A stretch of 64,000 bases of DNA from Olegusella massiliensis (GTDB lineage: Bacteria > Actinomycetota > Coriobacteriia > Coriobacteriales > Atopobiaceae), in NCBI RefSeq assembly GCF_900078545.1, contig NZ_FLLS01000002.1, forward strand, positions 1,559,404 to 1,623,403, written 5' to 3'. Shown here one piece after another: positions 36,172 to 44,388 of the stretch. Positions within the stretch are counted from its first letter, which is position 1; each line of letters starts with the position of its first letter. The notes below the pieces were generated by a model. The model was not told the origin of the DNA. It was given only the letters and a program-made list of their open reading frames with translations, and searched no databases. Position numbers and translations under genes: made by a program.

Positions 36172-36392
36172 GCATTTCTCCTTCTTTTTTTGTGAGAAAA
36201 TTTCTCAGCTTACAGGACATCGCTTGGTCATTTGATGCCTTTCTAGGTCATTATAGAGGCCTTGGCGCCATGCGTGGTAAACTCTCGAATAATGTTGAAT
36301 CAGACAGTTTGGCACAGCTGTGCCATATATAGTGATTTCTTAGGAAAAATCACTAGAGAAGCGCGGGGAAGTTGCCTGCGCAGGAGGATGAC

Positions 36393-37595
36393 ATGAGCAT
36401 ACAGATGGGCCTACCCGCCAGCTTTAATGGCAGTACGTATGATGCAATTATTGTCGGTGCAGGGTATGCGGGTGCCGTGTGTGCACGCCGACTTGCTGAG
36501 CAGTCTGGCTTTAAGGTGGCCGTACTAGAGCGCCGTCCGCACATTGCAGGTAATGCCTACGATCGTTTTGACGAGGCTGGCGTACTTATTCATGAGTACG
36601 GTCCCCACATTTTTCACACCAACGATGAACGAGGGTTTGATTTCCTGTCGCGCTTTACCGACTGGACCGATTATCAGCACAAGGTACTTGCCAATATTCA
36701 TGGCACTCTCATGCCTGTGCCCTTCAATCACAAGTCTTTAAAGCTTGCCTTTGGCGAGGAAAAAGGCGAACACCTCTACCAAAAGCTTGTGGCCGCCTTT
36801 GGCGAAAACAAAAAAGTCCCCATTATGCAACTTCGAGAGGCAAATGACCCCGAACTGTCGGAGGTTGCAGATTATGTTTACGAGAACGTCTTTTTGTACT
36901 ACACGATGAAGCAATGGGGCAAAACTCCTGATGAGATTGACCCTGCTATTACTGGTCGTGTCCCTGTTTTTGTGGGTGACGATGATCGTTACTTCCCGAC
37001 TGCCACCTATCAAGGTGAGCCTGTTGACGGCTATACTGCCCTTTTTGAGCGTATGCTCGACCACGATCTCATTGAGGTATATCTCAACGTCGATGCGCGC
37101 GATATACTCTCTGTGTCCGAGACGCGCGTGCAAATTTGCGGCGTTCCTTATGGTGGAGAAGTTATCTATACAGGCCCGCTTGATGAGCTTTTCAATATGG
37201 ATTTAGGCCCTCTTCCGTATCGTTCTCTCGATATGCGTTTTGAGACCCTCGATATCGATCAGTTCCAGCCCGTCGGTACCGTTAACTACACTACAAGCGA
37301 AGATTTTACGCGCATTACTGAGTTTAAAAATCTTACGGGTCAGGTGCTACCTGGCAAGACAACCATCATGCGCGAATATCCCATGCCTTATGAGCCAGGT
37401 GGCAATCAGACACCTTACTACGCTATTCTTGAGGAGCAAAACATCGAGCTCTACAAGGCTTATCGCGCAAGAGTTGAGGGCCTGCTTAACTTCCACGTGG
37501 TGGGTCGCCTAGCAGAGTATCGTTATTATGATATGGATGGTGTTGTGAGCTCTGCTTTAGCACTTTCGGACGAGATTATTAAAGCAAATCACTAA
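36393..37595 (+). CDS. glf: UDP-galactopyranose mutase
   Basis: A 400-residue flavoenzyme that converts UDP-galactopyranose to UDP-galactofuranose for cell-surface glycans. It has the FAD-binding DAIIVGAGYAGAVCARRL, ERRPHIAGNAYD, EYGPHIFHT and C-terminal GRLAEYRYYDMD motifs. AGGAGGA lies before the ATG at 36393; an upstream TTG in frame is unlikely. The following glycosyltransferase, 29 nt downstream, is a natural partner. Confidence 0.95.
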   Translation: MSIQMGLPASFNGSTYDAIIVGAGYAGAVCARRLAEQSGFKVAVLERRPHIAGNAYDRFDEAGVLIHEYGPHIFHTNDERGFDFLSRFTDWTDYQHKVLANIHGTLMPVPFNHKSLKLAFGEEKGEHLYQKLVAAFGENKKVPIMQLREANDPELSEVADYVYENVFLYYTMKQWGKTPDEIDPAITGRVPVFVGDDDRYFPTATYQGEPVDGYTALFERMLDHDLIEVYLNVDARDILSVSETRVQICGVPYGGEVIYTGPLDELFNMDLGPLPYRSLDMRFETLDIDQFQPVGTVNYTTSEDFTRITEFKNLTGQVLPGKTTIMREYPMPYEPGGNQTPYYAILEEQNIELYKAYRARVEGLLNFHVVGRLAEYRYYDMDGVVSSALALSDEIIKANH

Positions 37596-37624
37596 GGTAA
37601 GAAGATCCTCAAATAGGATTTTTG

Positions 37625-38683
37625 ATGAGCGAGAATAGGTTTTATTGCATGCAAAAGACCATCAGTTTTGGCATTCCGTGTTACAACTCCTCCGAGTACA
37701 TGGATCACTGTATCAGTTCAATCCTCGAAGGCTCTGGATATGCCGATGACGTTGAGGTCATCGTTGTCGATGACGGTTCGACCAAAGATGATACCTTCTC
37801 CAAGGCTCAGGATTGGGAGCGCCGTTATCCCAATCTTGTAAAAGCTGTTCACCAAGAAAATGGTGGCCATGGCATTGCCGTTCTTAAGGGTTTGAGCAAC
37901 GCAACGGGCGTGTACTACAAGGTCGTTGACTCTGATGACTGGCTGGATGGCGATGCCTTGCAGGCTCTGCTTACCAAGCTTCGTCATTTTATTAAGTTTG
38001 ATACTCGCGTAGACCTTGTTATTAGCAATTATGTCTATGAGCACGTTGAGGATGGCAAGCAGATTGTTATCGACTACCATCGCGCGGTGCCCCGTGGCAA
38101 GATTTTTACGTGGGACAAAATTGGCCACTTTAATATATCCCAGAATCTGTTGATGCACTCTTTGTGCTATCGCACCGATATTCTGCGTGATGGTGGCGTA
38201 CCTATGCCCGCTCACACCTTTTATGTGGACAACATCTATGCTTATGTACCCTTGCCTCGCTGCAAGACGCTTTATTACCTTGATGTTGACCTTTATCGCT
38301 ACTTCATTGGCCGTGACGACCAATCCGTTAGTGAGAAAGTCATGATTGGCAGAATCAATCAGCAGCTGCGTATTACTCGCATCATGATGTACGCCTATCA
38401 CCTCTATGACGATGTTGAGCCAGCAGAGTTGCGTAGTTATATGCTGGGATATTTCCAACTCATGATGGGTGTCAGCTCGATTTTCTCTAAGCTTTCTGAA
38501 GAGCCTGATGCTCAAAAGAATCTCGATGACTTGTGGGAAGAGCTACGCCAATATGACCATCGTATGTATGTGCGTTGTCGCCACGGTCTCATTGGCCAAT
38601 CAATGAACCTGCCCGGTGATATGGGTAAAAAAGTTTCTGTTGGACTCTATCGCGCAGCGCAAAAACTGGTGAAATTTAATTAA
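37625..38683 (+). CDS. Family 2 glycosyltransferase
   Basis: A 352-residue GT-A enzyme with ISFGIPCYNSSEYMDHCISS, the nucleotide-sugar Asp in EVIVVDDGSTKDD and the metal-binding KVVDSDDWLDGDA. No membrane span, so it acts at the cytosolic face. The start at 37625 is preceded by AGGA; an internal ATG at 37649 is a reasonable alternative. Its position behind glf suggests a galactofuranose- or galactose-containing polymer, but donor specificity is not readable. Confidence 0.88.
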   Translation: MSENRFYCMQKTISFGIPCYNSSEYMDHCISSILEGSGYADDVEVIVVDDGSTKDDTFSKAQDWERRYPNLVKAVHQENGGHGIAVLKGLSNATGVYYKVVDSDDWLDGDALQALLTKLRHFIKFDTRVDLVISNYVYEHVEDGKQIVIDYHRAVPRGKIFTWDKIGHFNISQNLLMHSLCYRTDILRDGGVPMPAHTFYVDNIYAYVPLPRCKTLYYLDVDLYRYFIGRDDQSVSEKVMIGRINQQLRITRIMMYAYHLYDDVEPAELRSYMLGYFQLMMGVSSIFSKLSEEPDAQKNLDDLWEELRQYDHRMYVRCRHGLIGQSMNLPGDMGKKVSVGLYRAAQKLVKFN

Positions 38684-38830
38684 ACTATAGCGTAGCTTTC
38701 AACTTGCTGGTAGTATCTCGGCAAGTCATGTGAGTACGCACAAAGGACCTCTAGCCTTATGCGTACAAACGTGTAAAAATGTAGCAACGCTTGGATAAGG
38801 GGTCCAAGCGCGGAAGTGAGAGGATTTATC

Positions 38831-39016
38831 ATGAAGGCATCTGTTAGCGAGGAGTGCATCGGCTGCGGCATGTGCGAGGGTACTTGCCCCGACGTATTTG
38901 AAATTGGCGACGACGGTCTTGCTCATGTCATCGTTGACGAGGTCTCTGCTGACGTCGAGGATGACGCAAAGCAGGCTGCTGAGGATTGCCCCGTTGAGGC
39001 CATCACTGTCGAGTAG
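38831..39016 (+). CDS. Small [4Fe-4S] ferredoxin
   Basis: A 61-residue acidic electron carrier. The CIGCGMCEGTCP block plus the distant CP (DCPVEAI) fit a single-cluster ferredoxin. The strongly acidic middle is typical. GAGAGG lies upstream of the ATG at 38831. It is monocistronic and followed by a terminator. Possible partners (for example pyruvate:ferredoxin oxidoreductase) are not in the window. Confidence 0.93.
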   Translation: MKASVSEECIGCGMCEGTCPDVFEIGDDGLAHVIVDEVSADVEDDAKQAAEDCPVEAITVE

Positions 39017-39055
39017 TGATTGTTAGCTCAACCTGCAATCTCAGATTGACCAGCG

Positions 39056-39084
39056 AGGCCGGCTCCTGTGGGGGTCGGCCTTTG
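39056..39084 (+). terminator. Terminator after the ferredoxin gene
   Basis: AGGCCG (39056-39061) pairs with CGGCCT (39076-39081), followed by TTTG. GC-rich stem, short T-tail. Confidence 0.65.
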
Positions 39085-39122
39085 TTGTAGAGCGTGGGCG
39101 TAGGTAGAGAAGGGTATATATC

Positions 39123-39740
39123 GTGATACTTGCTTCAGCGTCACCCCGTCGAGCAGAACTGCTGCAGGCAGAGGGGTTCCAATTTGAGACGCATCCCGCC
39201 TGGACAGATGAAACACGTGCTCCAGGAGAAGACCCTGTCTCATACGTACGTCGCCTCGCCAGAGCAAAAGCTTGGGTTGTACACAATGACAACCCTCAAC
39301 TTGCTCAAGGAGAAACTCTTATAGCTGCTGATACTATTGTCTGGACTGATGATGGCTTGGTATTGGGCAAGCCGAAAGACGCCGACGAGGCTCGTCACAT
39401 GCTGTATGTACTATCTGGTCGCAAACACTTGGTGACCACAGGTGTTTGTATCTTGATTGATGGCAACCCCATGGCAGGATGTATCTCTGAGACCACCTTT
39501 GATGAGACAACTTCGGTGAGTTTTTTTGGGCTGAGTGATGAGGAAATAGAATGGTATATTTCCACAGGTGAACCCTTTGATAAGGCTGGCGCTTATGGTA
39601 TTCAAGGTCGTGGTCGCAGGTTGGTGAGCGGAATCTGTGGCGATTTTTACAATGTCGTTGGCCTGCCAATAGCTCATCTTATACGCGAGCTTGATCGCAT
39701 CCATGCAAATATTGATAACGTTTCTTCTTATTGGTTTTAG
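39123..39740 (+). CDS. maf: Maf-like nucleoside triphosphate pyrophosphatase
   Basis: A 205-residue house-cleaning pyrophosphatase. It begins ILASASPRRAELLQAEG, has the catalytic ETLIAADTIVWTDD and the YGIQGRGRRLVSGICGDFYNVVGLP block (in part GDFYNVVGLP). These are the Maf/YhdE signatures. It starts with GTG after GAGAAGGG. The P1 peptidase gene follows at 11 nt. Confidence 0.92.
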   Translation: MILASASPRRAELLQAEGFQFETHPAWTDETRAPGEDPVSYVRRLARAKAWVVHNDNPQLAQGETLIAADTIVWTDDGLVLGKPKDADEARHMLYVLSGRKHLVTTGVCILIDGNPMAGCISETTFDETTSVSFFGLSDEEIEWYISTGEPFDKAGAYGIQGRGRRLVSGICGDFYNVVGLPIAHLIRELDRIHANIDNVSSYWF

Positions 39741-39751
39741 GAGGAAGTTTC

Positions 39752-40762
39752 GTGCAGCAGATTAGTTCCATTACCCAAATTCCCGGTATCTATGTGGGTC
39801 ATGCCACGCTTGCTGAGGCAGGGACAGGATGTACGGTTATCGTGTGTCCTGCAGGTGCTACGGGCGGTGTTGATGTACGTGGGGGAGCTCCTGCTACACG
39901 GGAGACTGATTTGTTGCGCCCTGAAGAGACGGTTCAGACTTTGGATGCTGTGGTGCTCTCTGGCGGCTCTGCATATGGTCTTGCGGCAAGTTGTGGGGCC
40001 GCAGAAGAGCTTGAGCGCCGTAGAATCGGTGTCAATGTTGGAGTAGGTGTTGTACCCATAGTGAGTTCTGCTTGCCTCTTTGATCTAGGTTGTGGGCGCT
40101 CTGATGTGCGTCCTGGTGTTGCAGAAGGTGCCGCCGCTATTCGTGCGGCTTTTGAGCATGCAGAAGAACCCCTTGAACGAGGCAATGTGGGTGCAGGAAC
40201 GGGATGTACGATTGGTAAAGTAGCCGGCCCTGCTCGTAGTATGAAGTCTGGACTTGGTGAAGCGGTAGAGCAGGCAGGCGAGCTCATTTGTGGAGCAGTT
40301 TCGGCCGTTAATGCTGCAGGAGATATTTGGGACCCTGATACTCATAAGCCAATTGCTGGCGTGCTTAACGAGGATGGGACAGGTCTTGCTTCGACTGCAG
40401 AGCTGGTACTTCAGCTGCAGCGTGAGTCCGATTTTGCGCGCGTACATGGTGTTCCGCGCACTAATACCACCATTAGCTGCGTTGTCACAAATGCACGTCT
40501 TAGTAAGGCTGAGGCCACGAAAGTGGCACAGATGGCAGCCGACGGCTATGCACATGCTATCAAGCCTACACACACCACCAATGACGGCGACACTATCTTT
40601 GTTATGGCGACCGGTGAGGTAGAAGCTCCTGTTGATGTAGTAGGTATACTTTCTGCGCAGGCCATCGCGCATGCCATTGTTGATGGTGTGCGTAGTGCTC
40701 AGAGTGCCTATGGAGTTATCTCCTCAGCTGAGCTACGGCAATGTGCTACAGCTCAGAGATAA
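39752..40762 (+). CDS. P1 (S58/DmpA) family peptidase
   Basis: A 336-residue member of the DmpA/L-aminopeptidase-D-esterase family, an N-terminal-nucleophile-type enzyme that self-cleaves. It has GIYVGHATLAEAGTGCTVIV, LSGGSAYGLAASCGA, GNVGAGTGCTIGK and the nucleophile region NTTISCVVTNARLSKAEA, with THTTNDGDTIF downstream. AGGAGGA precedes the GTG start by 6 nt. Its stop lies 3 bp from the stop of the first gene of the AT-rich block. Confidence 0.88.
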   Translation: MQQISSITQIPGIYVGHATLAEAGTGCTVIVCPAGATGGVDVRGGAPATRETDLLRPEETVQTLDAVVLSGGSAYGLAASCGAAEELERRRIGVNVGVGVVPIVSSACLFDLGCGRSDVRPGVAEGAAAIRAAFEHAEEPLERGNVGAGTGCTIGKVAGPARSMKSGLGEAVEQAGELICGAVSAVNAAGDIWDPDTHKPIAGVLNEDGTGLASTAELVLQLQRESDFARVHGVPRTNTTISCVVTNARLSKAEATKVAQMAADGYAHAIKPTHTTNDGDTIFVMATGEVEAPVDVVGILSAQAIAHAIVDGVRSAQSAYGVISSAELRQCATAQR

Positions 40763-40765
40763 GCA

Positions 40766-41791
40766 TTACGAAAAACGGATAATTTGCTGGCTAGTGTCTA
40801 CTGTTGCAGGCACACCAAAAGGAATGATGCATCGAGGCGTTGCGTGGCCGACATTAATATTGGTGACAATTGGCAGTGACGGATTATCAATGACCTCTAC
40901 CAAAAGCTGCTTATAATCTTCGACATACATTTCATCCATTGGTTTGCCAATGAGTATGCCAGATACAACGTCAAAAATTCCTGTCTGTTTTAGCGTTTTG
41001 AGCATTTTGCGGTACTTCTTGGGCGTGGGCTGTTCTTCGCTCGTTTCAAGGAGAAGGATTTTATTTTTCCAGTCCTCTAATGTGGGGAAAAGTCCGTATT
41101 TTTGACACAGTTCAACGGAGTCTTTATGGCGGTCGTTATTAAAAATATCATAGAGGGAATCAATGCATCCCCCCAGGATTTCGCCTCTGAACCGACCATT
41201 TCCTTGGAGCAGCTCAAAACCTTGGTTATGGAAAGACGGCATGTGAGTGCCAACGGCATTTTCAGAGAAATCAGATCGACTCTGGTACCAGCGTGCACTG
41301 GGAAAAATTTCGTGGATGGTACCACATCTCAGCAGTTCTTCAAAATAATATTTGGTGTAGGGAAGCATCAGTGGACCAAGTTCGCAGATATCTGGCAGAA
41401 ATGCTTGTCCGTAAAATGTCTTCATTCCGATTTTATGCAGCATCAAATGGTTCATTGTTGTGTCTGAAAAGCCAAGAAAAACTTTATCAGAGATAGCGGA
41501 TCTCAATTCGTCATGTTCAAAGAGATAGGGAAGCAGACGATAGGTATCGTCACCGCCAATTGCACATAAAATCATATCCGTTTTTGGATCCTGCAATGCT
41601 TCTAGTAAATCCTGTGCTCTATATTCGGGATGAGCTTTTAGTACTTCTATGCCATCACAGGCATGAGCTGAGAACTTCACCTGCAGGCCATATTGGCTTA
41701 ATCGTTCCAGTCCTCTCTTCAATTCATGCTTTACAAACGATTCTCCAAGTACCCCGCTCGAAAGGCTTACGATTGTTACGGTTTTTATCAT
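40766..41791 (-). CDS. S66 family peptidase (LD-carboxypeptidase / MccF-like)
   Basis: A 341-residue serine carboxypeptidase-type protein. The nucleophile Ser109 is in FLGFSDTTMNH. The Glu/His of the triad fit LLLETSEEQ and NVGHATPRCI near the C-terminus, and CAIGGDDTYRLLPYL is a family block. Members trim peptidoglycan tetrapeptides or detoxify microcin C-type peptide-nucleotides; the MccF branch is the better match by length. Base composition and codon use are clearly more AT-rich than the neighbouring P1 gene, marking the left edge of an accessory block. Confidence 0.85.
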   Translation of the reverse strand: MIKTVTIVSLSSGVLGESFVKHELKRGLERLSQYGLQVKFSAHACDGIEVLKAHPEYRAQDLLEALQDPKTDMILCAIGGDDTYRLLPYLFEHDELRSAISDKVFLGFSDTTMNHLMLHKIGMKTFYGQAFLPDICELGPLMLPYTKYYFEELLRCGTIHEIFPSARWYQSRSDFSENAVGTHMPSFHNQGFELLQGNGRFRGEILGGCIDSLYDIFNNDRHKDSVELCQKYGLFPTLEDWKNKILLLETSEEQPTPKKYRKMLKTLKQTGIFDVVSGILIGKPMDEMYVEDYKQLLVEVIDNPSLPIVTNINVGHATPRCIIPFGVPATVDTSQQIIRFS

Positions 41792-41895
41792 GCTCTATCT
41801 CTTTTCAGCAATTGGACAATTCCAGTCAGAAACTAAGCGTGAGACTACCGTTTATCTAAAACTCAACCGATGGCAGATTACTGTTTGAGTATGCA

Positions 41896-41925
41896 TTGAC
41901 ACAATTAATTAAGAATAGATATCAT
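41896..41925 (+). promoter_or_regulatory. Promoter candidate for the csbD-like gene
   Basis: TTGACA (41896-41901), 18-nt spacer, TATCAT (41920-41925). The predicted start is near 41932, at the first arm of the inverted repeat 41931-41970. Confidence 0.5.
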
Positions 41926-41930
41926 ATTTT

Positions 41931-41970
41931 TAATAGATAGGCATATGACATATCGTATAGCTATCTATTA
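41931..41970. repeat. Perfect 10-bp inverted repeat at the csbD-like transcription start
   Basis: TAATAGATAG (41931-41940) and CTATCTATTA (41961-41970) are exact reverse complements, separated by 20 bp containing ATATGACATAT. It may be an operator or a 5' UTR stem. It lies about 33 nt before the csbD-like start codon. Confidence 0.5.
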
Positions 41971-42003
41971 TTCATATAGTTGCAGCTCAAGGAGGTATTT
42001 ATT

Positions 42004-42204
42004 ATGGCAGATAAGGGATTTACCGATAAGGTCAAAGGAAAAGTAAAAGAAGTTGCTGGCGACATTACAGGTGATAACGCAGAAAAAGCGTCAGGTCTTG
42101 TTGATCAGGTTGTAGGTAAAGCAAAAGAAGTAGCATCAAACGCTAAAGATGTCGCCGAAGAAGTTGTGGAAAAAGCAAAAGACAAAATAGATGAAGCTAA
42201 GTAA
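42004..42204 (+). CDS. CsbD-like stress protein
   Basis: A 66-residue, highly charged, helical protein. MADKGFTDKVKGKVKEVAGD is the classic CsbD opening, and the rest is Lys/Glu/Ala heptad-like. CsbD proteins are abundant stress proteins of unknown mechanism. A very strong AAGGAGG ribosome binding site precedes the ATG. It has its own promoter candidate and a strong terminator, so it is a single-gene unit. Confidence 0.85.
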   Translation: MADKGFTDKVKGKVKEVAGDITGDNAEKASGLVDQVVGKAKEVASNAKDVAEEVVEKAKDKIDEAK

Positions 42205-42236
42205 AAACAAGAATCAATTGTAATTGTATGATGACG

Positions 42237-42276
42237 ATCCTCCTATGTTAAGACAAGAACATAGGAGGATTTTTTG
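42237..42276 (+). terminator. Strong rho-independent terminator after csbD-like gene
   Basis: A 13-bp stem ATCCTCCTATGTT / AACATAGGAGGAT (42237-42249, 42258-42270) followed by six Ts. Confidence 0.93.
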
Positions 42277-42580
42277 TAAGAGAGACTGGAAAATAAAAAG
42301 ATACGACACCACTATCTGCGCATTTAAACTTTTTAGTCTGTGAGAAGGTTGGCCTCATGTTCCCATGCCAACCCTATGATATTTGTCATCTGCTCCCCTC
42401 ATATTGACTAGTCTTAGTCCGTTGAATGCCATTTATAAAAAAGAGAAACTACCCTAGTTTCTGATGAGAGCAAGAATGTTTTTCCTTATGTGTTCTCCGC
42501 CGCACGATACCGTAAGATTTTTTGAAATGCCATATTGAGTGGTACCAAAAATCTCTTAATGAAATGGGAGAGGAGAATAT
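42277..42580. other. Gene-free stretch with two small hairpins
   Basis: About 300 bp with no supported ORF. It contains GGTTGGC/GCCAACC (42347-42353, 42367-42373) and AGAAACT-ACCCT-AGTTTCT (42444-42462). Neither has a T-run. A small RNA is possible but not supported further. Confidence 0.35.
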
Positions 42581-43369
42581 ATGAAATCAATCAAATTAGC
42601 CCATTCGCCAATTACCTATTTTGTCAGTGGAAGAGGGCATGCGGAATGGATACTTTTTATTCACGCTGCTTTTGTCAACCATGCTATGTTTAGAACACAG
42701 TTTGAATATTTTCAAAACAAATACAATATTCTTGCCATAGATATTATTGGTCATGGACAGTCAACAGATGCCCAAAACCGCGACAGCATAGATAAGATGT
42801 CAGAATGGATATTTGACATCTTAAAGGAAGAAAAGATTACAAAAATACATATTTGTGGTGTTTCGTTGGGGGCAGTATTGGCGCAGGATTTTGCTAATCA
42901 TTACCCAAACGCAGTAAGTTCATTGGCCTGCTTTGGAGGTTATGACATCAATAATTTTGATCCGAAAATGCAAAAGGAAAATGGCGCAAAACAGATGATG
43001 ATGATGGTAAAAGCTCTTTTTTCGATCAAATGCTTTGCCAATGCAAATAAGAAAATTTCTGCCTACACTTCAGAGGCGCAAAATGAGTTTTACGCTATGA
43101 ATATTCTTTTTCCCAGAAAGTCATTTAAATTTTTAGCAAGCCTTAAAAGCATGATAAATAAGTCTAAGACGGGAAAACGAAATTATCCTTTGTTAATTGG
43201 ATGCGGAAGCTTTGATATGCCAATGGAATTAGAGGCAGTAAAACTCTGGAAAATACGGGAGCCGAATTGCCAAGTAGTTATTTTTGAAAATGCGGGACAC
43301 TGTGTCAACATGGATGTGCCAAGAGAGTTTAACGAGACTCTGGATGATTTTTGGACAAATGCAGAATAA
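42581..43369 (+). CDS. Alpha/beta hydrolase
   Basis: A 262-residue alpha/beta-hydrolase-fold protein. The oxyanion-hole region is ILFIHAAFVNHAMFR, the nucleophile Ser95 is in ICGVSLGAVLAQ, and the catalytic His is in ENAGHCVNMD near residue 242, with the acid probably in GSFDMPMELEA. The substrate is unknown. It is AT-rich like the rest of the block, with many Asn/Lys/Phe codons. GGAGAGGAG precedes the start. Confidence 0.87.
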   Translation: MKSIKLAHSPITYFVSGRGHAEWILFIHAAFVNHAMFRTQFEYFQNKYNILAIDIIGHGQSTDAQNRDSIDKMSEWIFDILKEEKITKIHICGVSLGAVLAQDFANHYPNAVSSLACFGGYDINNFDPKMQKENGAKQMMMMVKALFSIKCFANANKKISAYTSEAQNEFYAMNILFPRKSFKFLASLKSMINKSKTGKRNYPLLIGCGSFDMPMELEAVKLWKIREPNCQVVIFENAGHCVNMDVPREFNETLDDFWTNAE

Positions 43370-43429
43370 AAAAACTGTTTAAGACTTAATCGTAGAAAAT
43401 AGTCAATTGTTGTTCCTTACTTGGGCACT

Positions 43430-43528
43430 TCATTTTGCCAATTCCTCATAGGCTTCGGCATTTCGTTTAATGAGGTAATCCGAAATTGAACGAATTTCGT
43501 CATCCGAGGGATGATTGATGTCTTCCAC
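43430..43528 (-). pseudogene. Antitoxin-like C-terminal fragment or 32-aa micro-ORF
   Basis: A 32-codon frame opened by GTG encodes a peptide ending ISDYLIKRNAEAYEELAK. That ending resembles the C-terminal helix of small RelB/Phd-type antitoxins (I-S-x2-L-I-x2-N-x-E-A-Y-x2-LAK). The frame is closed by a stop just upstream, and no toxin partner is beside it. It is either a remnant of a lost toxin-antitoxin pair or a coincidental short ORF. Confidence 0.35.
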
Positions 43529-43600
43529 CTTTCGATAGAACTATTCTTTTAATACTGAAAACAAAACATCTTATTCTAGGCCGTCGTTTTTTCACCCTCT

Positions 43601-44254
43601 CTATTCCAATGTAAGAATTAGTGCCATTTTAAATTGCTTCGTCGCTTTTACGGAGTGCAGAGCAGCTTTCGCAAAGTGGAAATTTTCACCTGCCTTGAGC
43701 GAATAATCTTTTCCCTCATATCCAATCACAGCCTCGCCGTCCAAGGCAAAAATCAGCGCTTCACCAGGAGCGGCGTGCTCCGAAAGCCCTGTACCTTCAT
43801 CAAAGGCCATAAGGATAAACTTCATCTTGTCATTGTGTACCACATCCATATTGACGATCTTTCCTTCCGCATAGGGAATAAGATCTTCTAATTTGAAAAC
43901 TTTGCCTGCTTTGATTACTTCGTTCATATGATCTTCCTTTCTTACCAATACTTCCGTATAGACCGCCCCTTCCTCTGTTCTCATCCCCATAGGGGTATCC
44001 ACCAAGGTCAAAAGACTGTCTCCGGATTCCAGTTTTTGCAAAAAACCGTCATTCCCGTAAACCACCATACTGCCATCTGCAACAAGAAGCATTTTATAGG
44101 TTGGAAAAATTTCTGCGCTAATATCTGTGTTTTTCGCCAGCGAGAAATATGTGATAGAGTTTTTTCCGCCATACACTTCTTTTGAGATTGTGCATTTTGG
44201 AACTGAGGCGTTATCCTTTCCTATAGAAAAAACCTCTCCTATCTTTTCCTTCAT
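43601..44254 (-). CDS. Double-cupin domain protein
   Basis: A 217-residue protein of two beta-barrel cupin domains. The N-terminal half is poorly conserved (FPTYKMLLVADGSMVVYGNDG); the C-terminal half has EHAAPGEALIFALDGEAVIGYEGKDY split around the second cupin motif (AGENFHFAKAALHSV). The enzymatic role is unknown. Its promoter region carries the palindrome 44357-44376 at the position expected for activation by a Crp/Fnr protein, whose gene is divergently transcribed next to it. GAGGAAG precedes the start. Confidence 0.82.
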   Translation of the reverse strand: MKEKIGEVFSIGKDNASVPKCTISKEVYGGKNSITYFSLAKNTDISAEIFPTYKMLLVADGSMVVYGNDGFLQKLESGDSLLTLVDTPMGMRTEEGAVYTEVLVRKEDHMNEVIKAGKVFKLEDLIPYAEGKIVNMDVVHNDKMKFILMAFDEGTGLSEHAAPGEALIFALDGEAVIGYEGKDYSLKAGENFHFAKAALHSVKATKQFKMALILTLE

Positions 44255-44331
44255 CTGATTACTTCCTCTACAATTTTTTTATTGATTGATGGCGGCTAAA
44301 TACGCTGCTCCTTTTTTTGAGTCTCGCTTTC

Positions 44332-44337
44332 ATTATA
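44332..44337 (-). promoter_or_regulatory. -10 element of the cupin gene promoter
   Basis: TATAAT on the minus strand (44337 down to 44332). It lies exactly 19 nt from the edge of the operator 44357-44376, which places the operator centre at -41.5 for a start at 44325. This is class II Crp/Fnr geometry. Confidence 0.5.
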
Positions 44338-44338
44338 T

Positions 44339-44344
44339 TATAAT
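44339..44344 (+). promoter_or_regulatory. -10 element of the crp/fnr-like gene promoter
   Basis: TATAAT on the plus strand with TTGAGT about 16 nt upstream (44317-44322). A start near 44351 would put the palindrome 44357-44376 just downstream of +1, a position suited to repression, so the regulator may limit its own synthesis. Confidence 0.45.
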
Positions 44345-44356
44345 AAGAACAACAAA

Positions 44357-44376
44357 TATGTTGCTTTGACAACATA
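44357..44376. promoter_or_regulatory. Crp/Fnr-type operator, copy 1 (cupin / regulator intergenic)
   Basis: TATGTTG-CTTTGA-CAACATA: perfect 7-bp arms around a 6-nt centre. A second copy with the same arms and a one-base-different centre stands at 47142-47161. A palindrome of this size next to a Crp/Fnr-family gene is the expected binding site of that regulator. It ends 12 nt before the regulator's ATG. Confidence 0.75.
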
Positions 44377-44388
44377 ATGGAGGGTTTT

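Noticed and set aside
42277-42580. CRISPR-like or small-RNA locus in the gap before the alpha/beta hydrolase gene
   Set aside because: Two short hairpins are present but there are no direct repeats, no T-run and no promoter pair that I could support.
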